A DNA stretch of 64,000 bases from Echinometra lucunter (taxonomy: Eukaryota > Echinodermata > Echinoidea > Camarodonta > Echinometridae): positions 38,353,136 through 38,417,135 of the forward strand of contig CM057151.1 of NCBI GenBank assembly GCA_029962745.1. Reading direction: 5' to 3'. Within the stretch, counting starts at the first letter, position 1; each line of letters begins with the position of its first letter. Under the pieces are notes generated by a model. That model made no database searches and was not told the origin of the DNA. It was given only the letters and a program-made list of their open reading frames with translations. The position numbers and the translations under genes were made by a program. Below are positions 13,016 to 26,204 of this stretch, piece after piece.

Positions 13016-16000
13016 GCTCATCATCATCATCATGCTCCCCATCATCAACATCAACATCATCTCCGCTACCATTACCACTATTTATTCAGAATGCTAATAT
13101 AAACACCATTTGGTCTCACGCTCGACCAGCCATCATACGCGTGATGTCGAACCGTCGACATACATCAGCAAAATTTATATCCGTATTCGTGGGACTTTAT
13201 GCCAGGAATATATGAAAACGGATACCGATGTGAAATCCGAGTTTCATGTGGGAGCTGATCAATTGAAAAGGATACTGCGAGCTTATGGGATAGAGATCAC
13301 GGTAATGATTTCGTCACTCTTGTCATCAGGCATATGGAAACATGATCCGCATAATGATCTCGTATCTACCTGAATGGCGTGTATAAATTTCATCTAAATG
13401 CATTTTATCACACGCGACTTTCAGCACTTATTATTTAGCTGTATGCTACGCACGCAATTGTATTCAAATAAGAAGGTATAAATTTCATTATGAAACGGCA
13501 ATTTCTTTCTTGGATATAACCTTAATAGCTTCAATCTGTTCCCTGAAGGGTAAATTCTAATTTGCTAATGATTGATGCCGATTATCACGAACGTCGTGAT
13601 CATTGATAAAAAGTGGAAGCACAGTTTTGTGCTCTTTGAATTCTTTCCTCAACCAAAATAGAAATGAATTTGAATGTGACATATCAATTTAAGTCCAAGT
13701 CATAAAATGTGCATGGGGTAGAGTAATTGGCTAAAATGTTGCCATAAAGGGAACTGACGTAGCATTTTGTCCGAACATAAAAATTTTTCAGTTTTTAAAT
13801 TTTACGAAAAGGCTAAACGGACGAGAAAGGGTGTTTTTGCACATTTTAATTCGTGGCAACTGCTAGTATGGCATCATTTATCAGTTGATCGTGTTTTAAT
13901 GTTATTGCTTCATTAACATTATAGTATATTAAAACGTGACAAAAAAGAACAAAACAAAACAGAAAAAAAAAACAAGCTATAGTTGCCGAAATATTGTTAT
14001 CGAAATTCTCGAGCGGCCTTGTGTGTCGACTGTCGACAATCTGCGTTATTCACGCAGGAGAAATGAATAAGTTACTTTTTAATTATAAGGGGATGGATTT
14101 CTGTAGTCTTTCGCTGTTATTACATCAATGATTAACCACTTCTGTTATGAAAATATGCTCTTTTTTTTAACATCACGTTTGTGAGTTTCTGATGATTGGC
14201 GACTCGGCAATGTAGTGATTGCTGCTTGTCAGTTGTGATAGCGGCTGTTTCTGGCAGACTATGTTGAGGTCTACCTGGACGACATTTCCCAGTGGATGTG
14301 CTTTGATGAAAGACGAATAAAAGTGTGGGGATCAAGGTGGGATTAACATTAACCCAACTAGCTGTTGATATACCAGCCGCCCCCATCGCACTTCAAAATC
14401 AAAATGAAAAGAAAAGGCAACAAAAAACAACATGCGAACATTTTTGCAGGAGTTTTTGAAATATGTCAGCAACTGCTGTAAAAATCTTCACAAGTTGTGG
14501 CAGGTAAATAAATCTTGGTGAGTTCGTGGGCGTCAATCGTGGGGGGGGGGGGGTTAAGGGGGAGGGGGACACGTCCCCATAATTTTTAAGGATGGGGACC
14601 ATAGGTGGGGACACAATAGGATATGCCCCCCCCAAAAAAAATCAGCTGAGGAACTTTTTGTTTTGCTTGTCAACAAATTCATGGGGTATATCCCCCCAAA
14701 TTTTAAGCAGATGACCTGTTTCTCTCTCTCTCTCTCTCTAACTTATTAACAAAAACAAATTTTTGTGGTACGTCCCCGAAAATTTAAGCTGAGGACCTTT
14801 TTTTTTTTTGCTTGTCAGCGAATTTTTTGATAGTGTCCCCTCCCCAAAAGGGTTGACGCTCCTGGATTAGTTAAGAACTAAGTACTATATAGGATGGAGT
14901 TTTCGTTTAATTCCGTGTCTATAGGTAATGCTAGTGGCGTCTGTAAAGGGCGGGAAAGCTAGGAGGTGTACGACATCGACACCCCCGATTCCAAATTTCT
15001 TATTACAAAATCATAATTGTACTTTTGGTGCTGTGTTCGGACACTTTCAAGTACATTCATGAGTCTTTGAAAAAAATCTACATAAGTATACGGAGTGTCG
15101 AAACATATCTGATGTTGCACAGCGCAACAATGACCTTCAGCGTAACCCCAACAGTAAGGGCGAATTGTACGATAACTTAATCCTAACCCTACCCTTTACC
15201 CTGCCTCCGCCCTATAATCTATCAAAACCCCATCACATGCAGCATGCCAAACCATGGTCAAACACAACCCTATCGGATGTTTCTCCGCAGACTTAACATT
15301 TGCCCATGCCTTAATCCTAGGTGACATTGAAAATAAGTAGCCATCATTTCTACTGGCAAAATAATTATTTCAGGGCCCTTTCAACCCTTGTCGAAACCAA
15401 AACTGGAGAATTTATAATTATTATTGGCAAATTTGAAAACATGAGAATCCTTTTAGTGTTATCCGGTATTTTTTTTCTGACCCGTTGCTGTATTTCGTCG
15501 GAACCCCTCCCCCATCATGGTGATTCCCGTATCAAACTTCTGGAAATGGGAGTTATAGATGATGGGAGAGGGCGGAATATCAAATGTGTACTTGCAAATC
15601 CCACCTATATCAAGCACGAATGTTTGCCGAGGAACCAGATGAGTAAATTTGAAAATCTGCGGATCCCCTTTTTAAAGACTTTTATTTTCGTTTTTCCTCC
15701 GCTATGCTTCTTTTGCTTAGAAAATCCGAGGATCCATTTTTGGCTTTTTTTTTCTTTTATTCCTTTTGGAAATCGTATAGCCCTCTCTTTTTGTCGAAAA
15801 TTTCCTCGTCAGTATATTGTGTCCGGGTACCCCTTCATTCAAAATTTCTTGGTGACGCCCTCCTCCACGTCATAAAAGTGGATTTCAATAGGTGATGGGA
15901 GAAGATATGAATATGAAGTATTTTCTTGTCGATTCTACCCCTATCATCACTGGCGTAAATCCACTTTGAGGAGTGGGGGGATGATCGACTTTTTTGACGA

Positions 16001-17199
16001 TTTTTTTTTCTGTCGATCTCACACTTAAGTATAAGCACACACACTCACCCACCCGCACAGACCCCCTTACAAACATTTTAATATTTATTTTCAGGTTTTT
16101 AATCGCATTTTCAAATAAAAATTCTAAAATATGATGAGCGAGCGAAGCAAGCGAGCCAATATAATAACCATTCTTCTGGTTTTCAATCGCATTTTCAAAT
16201 ACAAATTTTAAAACATGATGAGCAAGGGAAGCGAGAGAGCCCAAAATAACCACTTTTTTTCTGGTTTTCATTTGCATTTTCAAATAGAAATTCTAAAATA
16301 TGATGGTTGTTTATGACAGTTTTTCAAAGATTTTACTAACTGATGAATTAAAATATATTTTCTTCCTTAAGAAGTGGGGGGGGGGGGGGGATATTTGTAC
16401 ACGCCATCCCCCTCTCCAAAAAGTTGGGGATATATCCCCCCACCCCCCCCCCCCGGATTTACGCCAATGCCCATCATGTACGACTGTTGAACATGTAGAA
16501 AGGTCGACAAATTTGACAAATTTGACAAATCTGAGGACCCAAAAGACATTTCTATTTTGTTACATGTTTTGCTTTGTTTTTATTTTAAAATCCCCCTCTC
16601 CCACCCCCTCTTGGGCCGTTTTCGTTTTCATATGTTCTTTTGCTTCCTGCTCTTTTTGTTGAAAATTGGACTACCCTCTATGTTCAAACAATTGGCGACA
16701 AACTCGTTAACAGAATCATTTAGCTTCCCATTCGAAATATTTGACGATACCCAAACTTGACTTCATGAACATGAGGGAAATCGGAGTTCTCGGTGTTTGG
16801 AGAGGGCCGATTGTGAAGTGTGTACTGGTGAACTCTACCCCAATCAACCACGAATGTTTGTTGATGAACGATAATTGGTATGGAGTCCCCCCCCCCCTTC
16901 AAAATGTTCTGGCGTTGCCCCCACTCGCCTTCATGGAAATGGGAGTATAAGTGACAGGGAAAGGCAGAAGGTGAAGTGTGTACTTCTACTCCTACCCCCA
17001 TCAACCACGAATGTTTGTTGATGAACCAGGTCGGGTTGCAGACCAACATGAAGTCCAATCCCGTCGGACAATATTTTGGTGGCTCTCGAAGAAAAATAGC
17101 CGCGCTCTTAGGGAGGCAAAGAGTGAAAATGTGAAAAAGAGAGAAGGAAAATGGGGTGTAAGAGAGAGGATGAGGGAGAGAGGTTTATTAGAAGCGACA

Positions 17200-17286
<87 letters not shown>

Positions 17287-20200
17287 AATGATTATAACCC
17301 GTCCGAAGTCACTTAGATGCATTTATTGTATACTTGACTGTTAAATCATGACACGGTACATTTACTGAGGATTGATTTTCATGTTAAAGATGACAGATGT
17401 CTTTGTTTATATCCCTGTTCATACGCTGTCTCTTACGAACAATTTGAAAGTTTTAATTTTCTTCTTACACCAATCTTAACAACATGTAAAAAATTCGTCT
17501 AGTCTTTTCTCTACCCCTTGTTTGATGTCAATATTCCTTTGCAAACAGTGACAGATTCAAAACTACACAAATAATATATTTTTAACATGTCACACGTTAT
17601 AATGTGATGAACACTGTGATTATTAACTTGTTTGCCTTGTAAATATTTTACATTTAAACATGAAATGAGTTCTAACTGCGACAATCTTCGCCTTTATGAT
17701 GGAAGAAAACAAATATTTCTTCTCCAATTACCTCAGTTTTGTTAGCTCCTTCAAACCACCCTTACACGTTTCTTCCGCAAATCACATTCACCAATTAAGG
17801 TTTACCATCACCATAGGCACTATCAGTAAATATTTACCCATCGTGTGAATTTCAAGTTCAAATGCTCACAAAAACAAACATGAAACATGATATTAAGAGG
17901 TACAATAGAAAGCGTAACGTACCCGTAATGGACGTGAATTATAACAGCATATTGTGAATGACAGTATAGTTAGATATTTACCTTAATAACAAATGGACAG
18001 AAGCATCCTGAAAGAAAGCCAATTTTTATTGCCGTCATGTTGACATGGTTAATTTTAAAACCATAGTTAATCTATTCATTTGTAAGCATAATGTTATTTT
18101 GTGGTGTTGTCAGGTTATCATCATTTATCTATGATAGTAAATTGATTATATTCGTGCTTCAGAACACTAATCACTTTGTTATTTCACGGGGGGACCCCCT
18201 TTATCAGGTAGGGAAGATGGAACAACTAAATGCTTCGTGACCTGGTTTCAAAGGGATGAGCAATAGCTAACTTAATGTCAGAGGAGCTTTGTAGAGATTA
18301 TTAACGAAGAAAAAATTAGTCTAATTTAGTTAAGGTTAAATATATTCACCAAGAAAAACTGGGGAACGCGCTTTGAGCATAACACAATTCGCATAAAATG
18401 AAGATGTCGTATAGTCGTTGATGTTTCACTTGCAGCAACATCTAATATGAAAGTAATTTAAAAGTACAATGCATGCCTGCACAAATTTAACATTAAAAGT
18501 CATACTGTAAACAAAGTGTAGTTGAAATACTTCAGTTACTAAATTTGGGGATATAAATTCTAGAGAAATCATTTCTAAGACGTTTCGTTTTGGGATAGAT
18601 GCGTCATTATTGTGCCAACATGGTCCATTAAATCTTCCTAACATATTATCTTTTGAATTTACCTAGGGACTATACAGTGATGTGAAAAATACGTTTTTGC
18701 GTATGATATGATGCCCTTAAAACTTCAGCAACAAAATCATCAAGATTTGTATTTTATTCATATTTTTTTCCAGATGTAGTCAAAGATATTTTGAGAAACT
18801 GCGACTTCCTACCCGTGCCTGCAGATACAGTCATCATCAGGCAAGGTGGGAAGGGTGACTGGTAAGTCATCTTCTGTATTTATTAAGGATTAGAATAATC
18901 CTACATATTTAAGAATTATATTATAGAATCAAGGTTCATGCTTTATCATTGCCCATTTTTTTCTTCTCTTTCTTTGTTCGTTTATTTTTCAGGGTCTTAC
19001 CCTCATTATGTTTCACTTTGCTAAAGTACGTTTCAATGTATATGTTTTTGTCGCAAGAATCATATTATGTAGTTATACCTTCATTCTACACAGTCCTGTA
19101 GATTATTAGTATTAAAAAACGTAACTTCGACTCATTTTGTTTTCTTTTGAATAAAGATGATATTGAAAATTCATCAAAATTTATGCCGGAGAAAGGTATA
19201 CCACAAGTAAAGATGTTATAAAAGCAGAATTATGGTAATTGGTCAACAAACGGTCAAACATGAACCTAATTATGTATATTTCAAATTAGATTTAGAATAC
19301 CCTTTTCCAAAAATGAAATTCCATTTCTAAAAGTTTGCTAGAAGGAATTCTGAAAAAGCTAGATTGTTTTGACCAGTAAAATACAAATCAAAGTTTAAAA
19401 AAAAAGCGTTTTGGTAAAGAATACAGCCCGGCTACAGCTCTATCGCTTTATCTTTCTAATAGATGCTCTTTTTCAAAGAAAATCGACTGGCGTGCAGATG
19501 GTATTTAGGAGTGCCTTTGAAAAAGTTTTTCCTTTTTATTCATGAAAAATAGTGATATTTACTCTTACCAGGGCACCGTTTCATGAAAGTTGTCAGCACT
19601 GATAAGTTGTCATTCTCTGACAATTAACATAGTAACAGTCAGTGACCACGTGCTTCTCAGGCAATCAGAACCAAGGATTTTACTGAAATTGTCAGAGAAT
19701 GACAACTTTCATGAAACGGCGCCGAGAACGAAAGATCATCTTTAATCTTATCGGTAACCAAATTGGTTACTTATTGATTTGGTTTACAGCTTTTACATAA
19801 TCCTGTCTGGCGCTGTGTCCGTGTACATCAACCAAGCTTTGGAGGACCACGATAACGTACCTCCACCATCCACGGCCAGGACCAGGAAATCTAGACCAAA
19901 TACGAGACCAAGTACCCGAGTGAGATCACCGGAAAAGGTACCGCACTCCCCTAATCGGCCATCGACCAAACAAAATAGACAGCAGGGCGAAACTGTATCA
20001 TCATTGTCGTCGTCATCATCATCATCGCCATCCAATTCGAAAGAGTCCAGGGAATCGGGCGAGAACGTCGAAAAGAGTCAGAGAGAGAGGGATGGTAGTC
20101 GATCATCAGACGATGGCAACCTAATTTCTGGTGATGGAACTGGCGGGAAAAAAGACGCCGGTTCGGCGCCTCGAATTGAAATCGTCATAGATGACGATGC

Positions 20201-23200
20201 CTCTGTAAGTCAAGCGGACAGCGGTATGTCGTCAGAGGGCATTATCTTGGACGAAAACGATAATCATGTCTATGACAACGGCAATGAAAACGACGTTGGG
20301 GCAGAAGATGATGACGACGATGACTATGATGACGACTTTGATAGCGACTTTGACTATTCTTCTGATGAAGACAACGAGGATATGCTGAAGCCGAATACGA
20401 CCAAATTGGAAAGGTCGCTCTTCGGAGTTCACATCCGTGAACTGGGTCAGTATAATATTTGAAAATTCCCATGTATTATTTGAATAAATGTGAAGTTGAA
20501 TGATTGCCTGAAATGACTAGAACTTCCCGCTGTCACTGCGGCTTTGAACCAAATGTTTCTGTTAAAGTCGCACACTTTCAATCAAATCATTGATCTCCGA
20601 AGTAGATGATATTACTGAAAGAATGCTGTACACTTTAACACTGGATGGGGTATAGAAGAGATCAACAGAAATAAGAATAACGGGACACACGAACACAAAC
20701 AATCTGTGAATGCGAAATGGGTAGAGAGGGTGAGAGAGAGGGAGAAAGAGAGATAGAGAGAAAGGGGGAGGGAGGGAGGAGGGGGTGGGGAAGGAAAGAA
20801 GGCATGGAGATGAAGGCAGAGAAAAAAAAAATAAAATGAGCTTGATACGAGAGAGTACGAGTGGTACGTTACTCAAAAGACCATAATAAGACACTGAAAA
20901 GAATTCTGGATCCGCGCAAATAAATGAATCAGCCAGTGATACACCATCAGGTACAGTCGCATCGGACAATTTTTTTTCCACACATAATAAAAGGTTCGTT
21001 GATTTTCTTCACCTCTCCAGAGGCGGGCAAGTGTTTTGGAGAGATAGCCCTCGTTCAGGACAACCCCATTCGGACAGCATCCATCATTGCCAACCAGCAA
21101 ACCAACCTCATTGTCATCAACAGAGAACTCTACAACCGATGTCTCAAGGCGGCACAGCAACATGAGTTCAACCTCAAGAAGAATTTTGTCAACACTTTCC
21201 CTCTTTTCAGGTATGGGGTATGAAGAGCATTTCTGCCACAGAATTGTCCATGACCAACATGCATTATGCATGCAAGTGTATATATGTAAGAAAAGAAGAC
21301 GCTCTATGAAAGGTTACCAAATAACGATTTTATCATAATTTTATAAGAATAACACAATTATATATTTATAGCAGGATACTGAGGGGGTTGGACTTAAAGC
21401 TACTTAACAAATAACTGCATACGAGCAGCGGACATCGCTAAACGATTCTTGACTTAATCATTCTTGGTACGCCTTGTCTGTCCATCTTTCATATAACGGT
21501 GAAAGAAGAATTGAATGTATTTGAATGTATAATTTTACATAGGAACTGGACGCCACGTCAGCGCAGAGTGATGACCATGAGCCTGACCAGATACCAATAC
21601 CAGTATGGTAATACTATGGCCAGACAGGGAGCGCCAGTCAGAGGACTGCACTTCATCACGCAGGGCAGTGCCAAGGTCTCCACAGATACCATACAGCACA
21701 TCCAGCAGTATCCCAACTTCTGCACGGAAAAGGATGTCCAATTTGCAAAAGACGTGAAGTAAGTCAAGAAATAGCGGAGTGGCGGAGGGGAATTAGTTCT
21801 CCCTTGACTTATACCAGTTGCACCAAACTTAAAAAAAATATCGCGCTAACTTCGTGTTACACAGTAGTATGTATTAAAAAAGCTAGTGGAATATATATCT
21901 GATGATGGAATATCGACTTTTAGTATTGACAATATGAAAATGGATTCTAATGCCCGTTTCACACAAAGCGTCTTCTGTTGATGTATTGGACTGCGCTAAC
22001 TACTTGAGCAATACTTTGATAGCCGTGTTTGAATGATATACAAATACACTTTGCCTTGAGGATTTCTGGTTAAAACTATGGGCAAGAGGTGACTCCGAAA
22101 TAGTACTATTCACAGAGGGGCGCAGCCCCGAAGTGAATAGTACTATTGGAGGCACTGAGGCCCATAGTTTTAACCAGAAATTCGAAATTATGGCAGAGTA
22201 TATTTGTTTTATATTTCGGATCAATACTAATATGTATTTTATGTATTTATTTTCTTATATTTTGTGCATGTTATTGTTTTTTGACATGTAATCATTTTTT
22301 TAATTGATACACGGCCCCACTGTAAATCGGCCAAGTAGGTGAACTGGGCTTTCAGGCCTTGTTTAAATAATTCAGTCAAATCACATGAAATCAGTATTCT
22401 TTATTTCATATTTATGTCTTATCGAATGCTTTATGACACTAAAAATTGTACGGATAAACTGCAAATTGATCAGAAATTGAGAAACGCAGTAGCCGTGACA
22501 CCGCGAGAGTTTACCCATGGTACTTGAGCTCTTGAGCTCTCGTATGCCCACTGAATATTTCATTTCGTGCATTGATTTCGCGTATGGTGACGTCATTGCA
22601 CAAAAAAGTATATACTGTTTGGAAAATGTCGTCATAAAAGTGACGTCATTTCCCAAATAGTAAAACTTCATGCCAACATTCTGAAATAGCTGAAAATACT
22701 AATGATCACGTGAAGGTCTTTGAGCCAGTCACTAAAGGATTAATTTCTGATCCAAAATATAATAACGTATAGGTGGTTACAGGACGGTTTATATTGTCAT
22801 TAGAACAAAAAGTCACTGACGAATCCTTTTTTCCGTCACATCGTCACATCAACCTTACCATCATGCCTGTTACCACAAGACAATCATTATATTTTCGACA
22901 GCATCATTACCTTAGCTGATAAAGTATATGTGAAGTCAATCAGCGTATACGTCAGTAATGCAACGCAATGTCTGTACTGTCCATTTAGCACTCATCTTTT
23001 CTTCCATATGGAGCGTCACAGACGGCACCAGTTGCTGACGCAGTGCTACATCCTTCAAAGGAAGCGTCATGTATTACGTATGCGGACTTATTCAAAATAT
23101 AGGTTTGGCTTAAAAACTGTTATAAATTTTCGATCTATCATTGACCTAACTCAGCACATAACGGGTTGAACACCGTCTGCTTATTAACGTAAAGCGATTT

Positions 23201-25322
23201 ATCATTATGCTTGATCACTGGATAGGACTGGAAGAGGAACGCGGACCACCCATCCCGCGTCCAGTTCCTGGGAGTCAGGAAGCACTCGGCGTGGCGTCCA
23301 GCACTGTGTCAGACGCAAGGAGACCTACGCCGAGGCGGAGAAGGATTTGAACTACAAGAACACCGACATGTGTGTTATCGGGGAGGGAGATTACATAGGT
23401 AATATTTTCAACTCGAAATTTTATTTTGCGCCACATCAATGTTTCTTTCCTATTCCCGCCATTATCTCCTTCCTTTAATTTCAGGAAGGCGCACGGCCAA
23501 TGTTTAAAGCCATACTATACACTTCACACCTCCCAATAGTGTTTTAGTGTCCCCCTTTCAATTTCTGACCCAATTTTGAGAATATGTGCCTCTTAATCAA
23601 ATTCTGGATTCATCCTTGCTTTACGTATTCCTATCAAATAGCAATTTGCTCCATAAAAATTATCCTATTTTCTCAATGTAAAAACGAGGTTTTTTAATAG
23701 AAAGCTCTTTTATCGCCTGAAATTTACTTTTTGTTTGGAAACAAAACTCAAATTTCTTGCTTATGAATCGGAACTGTATAAGACAAGGCCAGTTTACCCA
23801 GAAATATTGTCCTTCTGTCAATCACAGGTGACTTTGAGGTTCTCCTGCGACTGCCCACCTACAGCTTCTCCGTGAAGTGCCTTCAAGGTGTTGACACCTT
23901 TGAGTTGGACCTCAACAACTTTGAGCGCCAGATCGTCAAGAAGTCCCCGACCACGTATGCGCTACTCAAAGAAACGGCGGAGACCAAGCTGCGAGCACGG
24001 GTCAAGCGACTCGTCAGGGACCAACAGGTAACGAAACATTTTCACTCCTGATGAAAAGTGCATAATTTAACTAGCCTATCAAAAATTAACTGCCCCCCCC
24101 CTCCCCCAATCGCAATACTTTGCTATTTCTTGGCATACAAAAGACGCATGGTGACATTCTTGAATTATGCCTGTTGCATAGAGACGTCATTTTACTGACG
24201 GGGACCAGCGTCGGCTCCTGGTGTGACCTTTTTTCCCCACCACATATAAATACATAAAGAAGAATGACAAGCGCAAACATAAATTGCTCTGATATTGGCT
24301 TAATTAGTGTATGTGACAACGCAATGGAAATAACTGTTCATAGTGCTGCAGGCGCGAATAACATTCTGATAAAGGTCATATACCCTTTCAAACATCAAAA
24401 CGAACACTGAAATTTTGTCATTGAAAGTTTTCTCTTCAGAATTGGTAACTTTGGTCTTGTCACCCATGCAAACTAATTTTGAGACTGTTTTCTAATTTGC
24501 CAGATCTATATGCCCGTCTTGGAAGCCATGTTGAATCGTCTGCAGCTGCTCAACAAGCCCAATGGCTGGAGGACCAAGCCAAGATCCAAACTCGACGTTG
24601 CATCAACGTCTTCTATTGGTAGCGTCAATTTCATTGGCGGGAATGAAACCGTCGGAGAATACCGCGAGAAACAACGTCAGTTCCTACGACGCAGACAGCG
24701 CGAGAAGCGACTGGAGGAAAAGCGGAACATTCAGTTGGCGCACGCCACGAGTCTCGGGCTGCAACTCGAGATGCAGAACCTGCCCAACATGGCCCGCTTC
24801 GGCAGCTTTCCCGACATCGAGTCGTCGACGATCGAGCGCAAGGCGTCCGACATCTTCCCCGACGTCCCGTCCAACGTCAAACTCCGCGTGGATCCGATTA
24901 CAGGACTTATCCGCGCAACGGAGGTGCGTGTACCGCGGAATCTGGTCTATCAGAAGAACAAGGGAGGCAGTTCTGGCGTTATGAACGCAAACGGACAGCT
25001 CGTTGTACCGCGGTCGAAACGGCAACTTCTCAACGCCCTCGATAACAAGGACAAGTCGACCTTACCTGTTCCTAAAGATGAAAACAAGAATGCATTGTTG
25101 AAGGATCGTCGGCTTAGAAGTCACACGTTTAGTCCGGGAATTTATCAGTCGGTTGACATCAAAGCAACGTCTTCTTCGCTTACTAGTTTGAACTCGTCAT
25201 CCAAGTCGTCTGCCAGGCCTTCCTCTAGCAAAAGCAATCATTCACAGCAAGCATTTTCGTATGTGTATCGTCCCGTGTCTCGATCGGCAGGATCGCAAAG
25301 GACACATTCTTCCTCATTTTGA
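7951..25322 (+). CDS. CNBD2: CNBD2/CRIS-like cyclic nucleotide-binding protein (eight exons, 5' end uncertain)
   Basis: Exons 7951-8089, 18774-18861, 19790-20445, 21021-21210, 21543-21758, 23226-23398, 23828-24027 and 24504-25322 join in phase at GT/AG borders and give 826 codons plus TGA. The order is: helical lead-in (IPWFQNMSGLFKA), first half of a cyclic-nucleotide-binding beta-roll (FYIILSGAVSVYI), a ~190-residue Ser-rich then Asp/Glu-rich insert wholly in exon 3, and the phosphate-binding cassette in exon 4, where FGEIAL (21035-21052) and the RTA triplet (21071-21079) keep the Gly-Glu and Arg expected to bind cyclic nucleotide. A second, degenerate fold follows (GEGDYIGDFEVLL) without the Arg-Thr. 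The C-terminus has a basic coiled-coil-like stretch and a Ser-rich tail. The mammalian relative binds cAMP and serves spermiogenesis and flagellar bending; the same role here is inference. The N-terminus is unsure: 7951 follows a good acceptor, so at least one exon lies upstream, although an in-frame ATG exists at 7960. Confidence 0.8.
8163..8402. mobile_element. Probable MITE remnant with GGCGGCGC inverted ends
   Basis: GGGGCGGCGCTACAGGG at the left and CCCTGGCGCCGCC at the right are approximate inverted repeats, resembling hAT-type ends. It lies 70 nt after the donor at 8090. No target duplication could be confirmed. Confidence 0.4.
8594..8660 (+). repeat. (GATT)n microsatellite
   Basis: About 16 GATT units between CTGACT words. 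Confidence 0.95.
8824..8874 (+). repeat. (GAA)n microsatellite
   Basis: About 17 GAA units, intronic. Confidence 0.95.
10998..11345 (+). repeat. Tandem duplication, two ~175-bp units ending in (GATTT)n
   Basis: GTTGTCAGAAAGTCCACT starts both units, 177 bp apart (10998 and 11175). Both contain TTTTTCTTCGAGGG and end in GATTTGATTTCTTTATCC...TTTGTGAT. The GATTT tails suggest duplicated LINE or SINE 3' ends. Confidence 0.55.
12490..13070 (+). repeat. Long compound (CAC)n/(CAT)n tract
   Basis: Nearly 600 bp of CAC, ACC and CAT triplets with strong strand asymmetry (pyrimidine/A on +, G/T on -). The His/Thr/Pro-rich frames it opens are artefacts. Confidence 0.95.
14525..14864. mobile_element. 340-bp hAT-type MITE remnant
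   Basis: Termini CGTGGGCGTCAATC and GGGTTGACGCTCCTG are imperfect inverted repeats. The flanking 8-mers GGTGAGTT and GATTAGTT agree at 6 of 8 positions. The interior shows about three imperfect tandem copies of a TTTTAAGCTGAGGACC... unit. The mismatched TSD implies age. Confidence 0.5.
15530..17040 (+). repeat. Dispersed repeat unit present three times (15530, 16790, 16930)
   Basis: Related blocks of about 110 bp with GTGTACTT, ATCAACCACGAATGTTTG and a GATGAAC or GGAACCAG end lie at about 15530-15640, 16790-16880 and 16930-17030. The first is separated from the others by the hAT-type MITE. They probably come from one larger unrecognised transposon. Confidence 0.4.
15948..16469. mobile_element. 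522-bp hAT-type MITE with tandem internal units
   Basis: Ends CACTGGCGTAAATCC and GGATTTACGCCAATG are inverted repeats. The flanks CCTATCAT and CCCATCAT match at 7 of 8 positions. Inside, about 16096-16300 holds three ~85-bp tandem units (GCATTTTCAAATA...ATGATGAGCGAGCGAAGC). The first eight terminal bases equal those of the element at 3047-3858. Confidence 0.7.
17206..17282 (+). repeat. (GA)n microsatellite
   Basis: About 37 GA units with one GG break. Confidence 0.95.
19571..19723. mobile_element. Short foldback element, GTTTCAT-end family, copy 2
   Basis: CCGTTTCATGAAAGTTGTCA at the left pairs with TGACAACTTTCATGAAACGG at the right; a further TTGTCATTCTCTGACAATT segment pairs inside. It lies in the intron 66 nt before the acceptor of the exon at 19790. 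Confidence 0.7.
22060..22182. repeat. Inverted repeat with ~50-bp arms
   Basis: ATTTCTGGTTAAAACTATGGGC and AATAGTACTATTCAC on the left are matched by GTGAATAGTACTATT and GCCCATAGTTTTAACCAGAAAT on the right, with a GGGGCGCAGCCCC hairpin at the centre. It is intronic and probably a small foldback MITE. Confidence 0.6.
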
Positions 25323-26186
25323 GAGGGGGCAAAAAAGTAGTATATATTTTTTCCTGATTGTTCCGACCTCAGCGTAATGATTCTTTTGCAACCAATTTGC
25401 CAGTGCGTAGTTACAGTCTAAGCATGAGAATACAGAGAAGTCCATCGTGTTAAGAATAGATATGTTCATGAAAGTTATCATTAATCTATGCATCAGCGGC
25501 TGTATCCTGAAGTCCGAAAAATTCTTTTCATGAGGAAGAAAAACCTCTCAATGAAAACCTCCATATCACTATGAGAGCGGCTATTTTGAAACAGCAAAGT
25601 AGGACTGTTCCTTTTTGGAAATGATTGTTCAAGAATCATTGTGAATGTATCAACTATGAACTCGGTCTAATGATATACATACCAGTATTAGATTTTTGAG
25701 GGGGATGTAAATTAAAGTCTCAGCTGCCTAAGAAAGTATTAAAAAGTTTTGACGTACATATTTGCTCAAGTCTTAGACGGCTTAGCTCGAATGAGGCCAT
25801 ATATTTTGGGTGTAGTTCTTGTCAAGTTTTTGTTTCAGAGCCAAAAGGAGTATTCCACATACACGCAGGATTCGCTTACGCAGTAAAACTTGCAATTGCA
25901 GAGTTGTCCTGATATTTCTGAGAATTTGCATTCTATATTACAAATGTTCCTTTTCTGATACCTCCTTTGAGCAAATCTGCGATACCTGATACCATATGCG
26001 TTAAATAACGTCCAATCTCAAGTGTGTATATGTTGGAATATTTGAATATCTGTTAATAGTATCACTTTTTACAACCTTACCTTGGGTAGCAGAATAAAAA
26101 GCCGAAATTACTACTATCTTTGCTTTCATTTTAAGAAAGAAAGATCAAATATTGCCCTTGTTTGCCAATCCTGAAATGTGTTCTGA

Positions 26187-26204
26187 AATAAATTATGAAA
26201 TAAA
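26187..26204 (+). terminator. Polyadenylation signals for the CNBD2-like gene
   Basis: Two AATAAA hexamers (26187-26192 and 26199-26204) follow the TGA by about 870 nt, giving a plausible 3' UTR from 25323 to about 26220. They lie just before the inverted-repeat element at 26310. Confidence 0.5.

Larger units (their letters stand above)
8090..18773 (+). other. 10.7-kb intron of the CNBD2-like gene
   Basis: The donor at 8090 and acceptor at 18773 join in phase, so no exon is needed between them. The stretch holds the repeats listed, a ~50-bp duplicated block at 9312-9394, the left end of a hAT-like element at 10311 (CAGTGGCGGATTAAGGG), and 17.3-18.7 kb of plain AT-rich sequence. Confidence 0.7.

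Noticed and set aside
12391..13102. Long His/Thr/Pro- and Val/Gly-rich reading frames
   Set aside because: Products of the CAC/CAT trinucleotide tract, open in several frames on both strands; no splice or domain support.
15321..15875. 184-codon open frame
   Set aside because: Overlaps a dispersed repeat unit, has no recognisable domain and is not flanked by usable splice sites for the gene around it.
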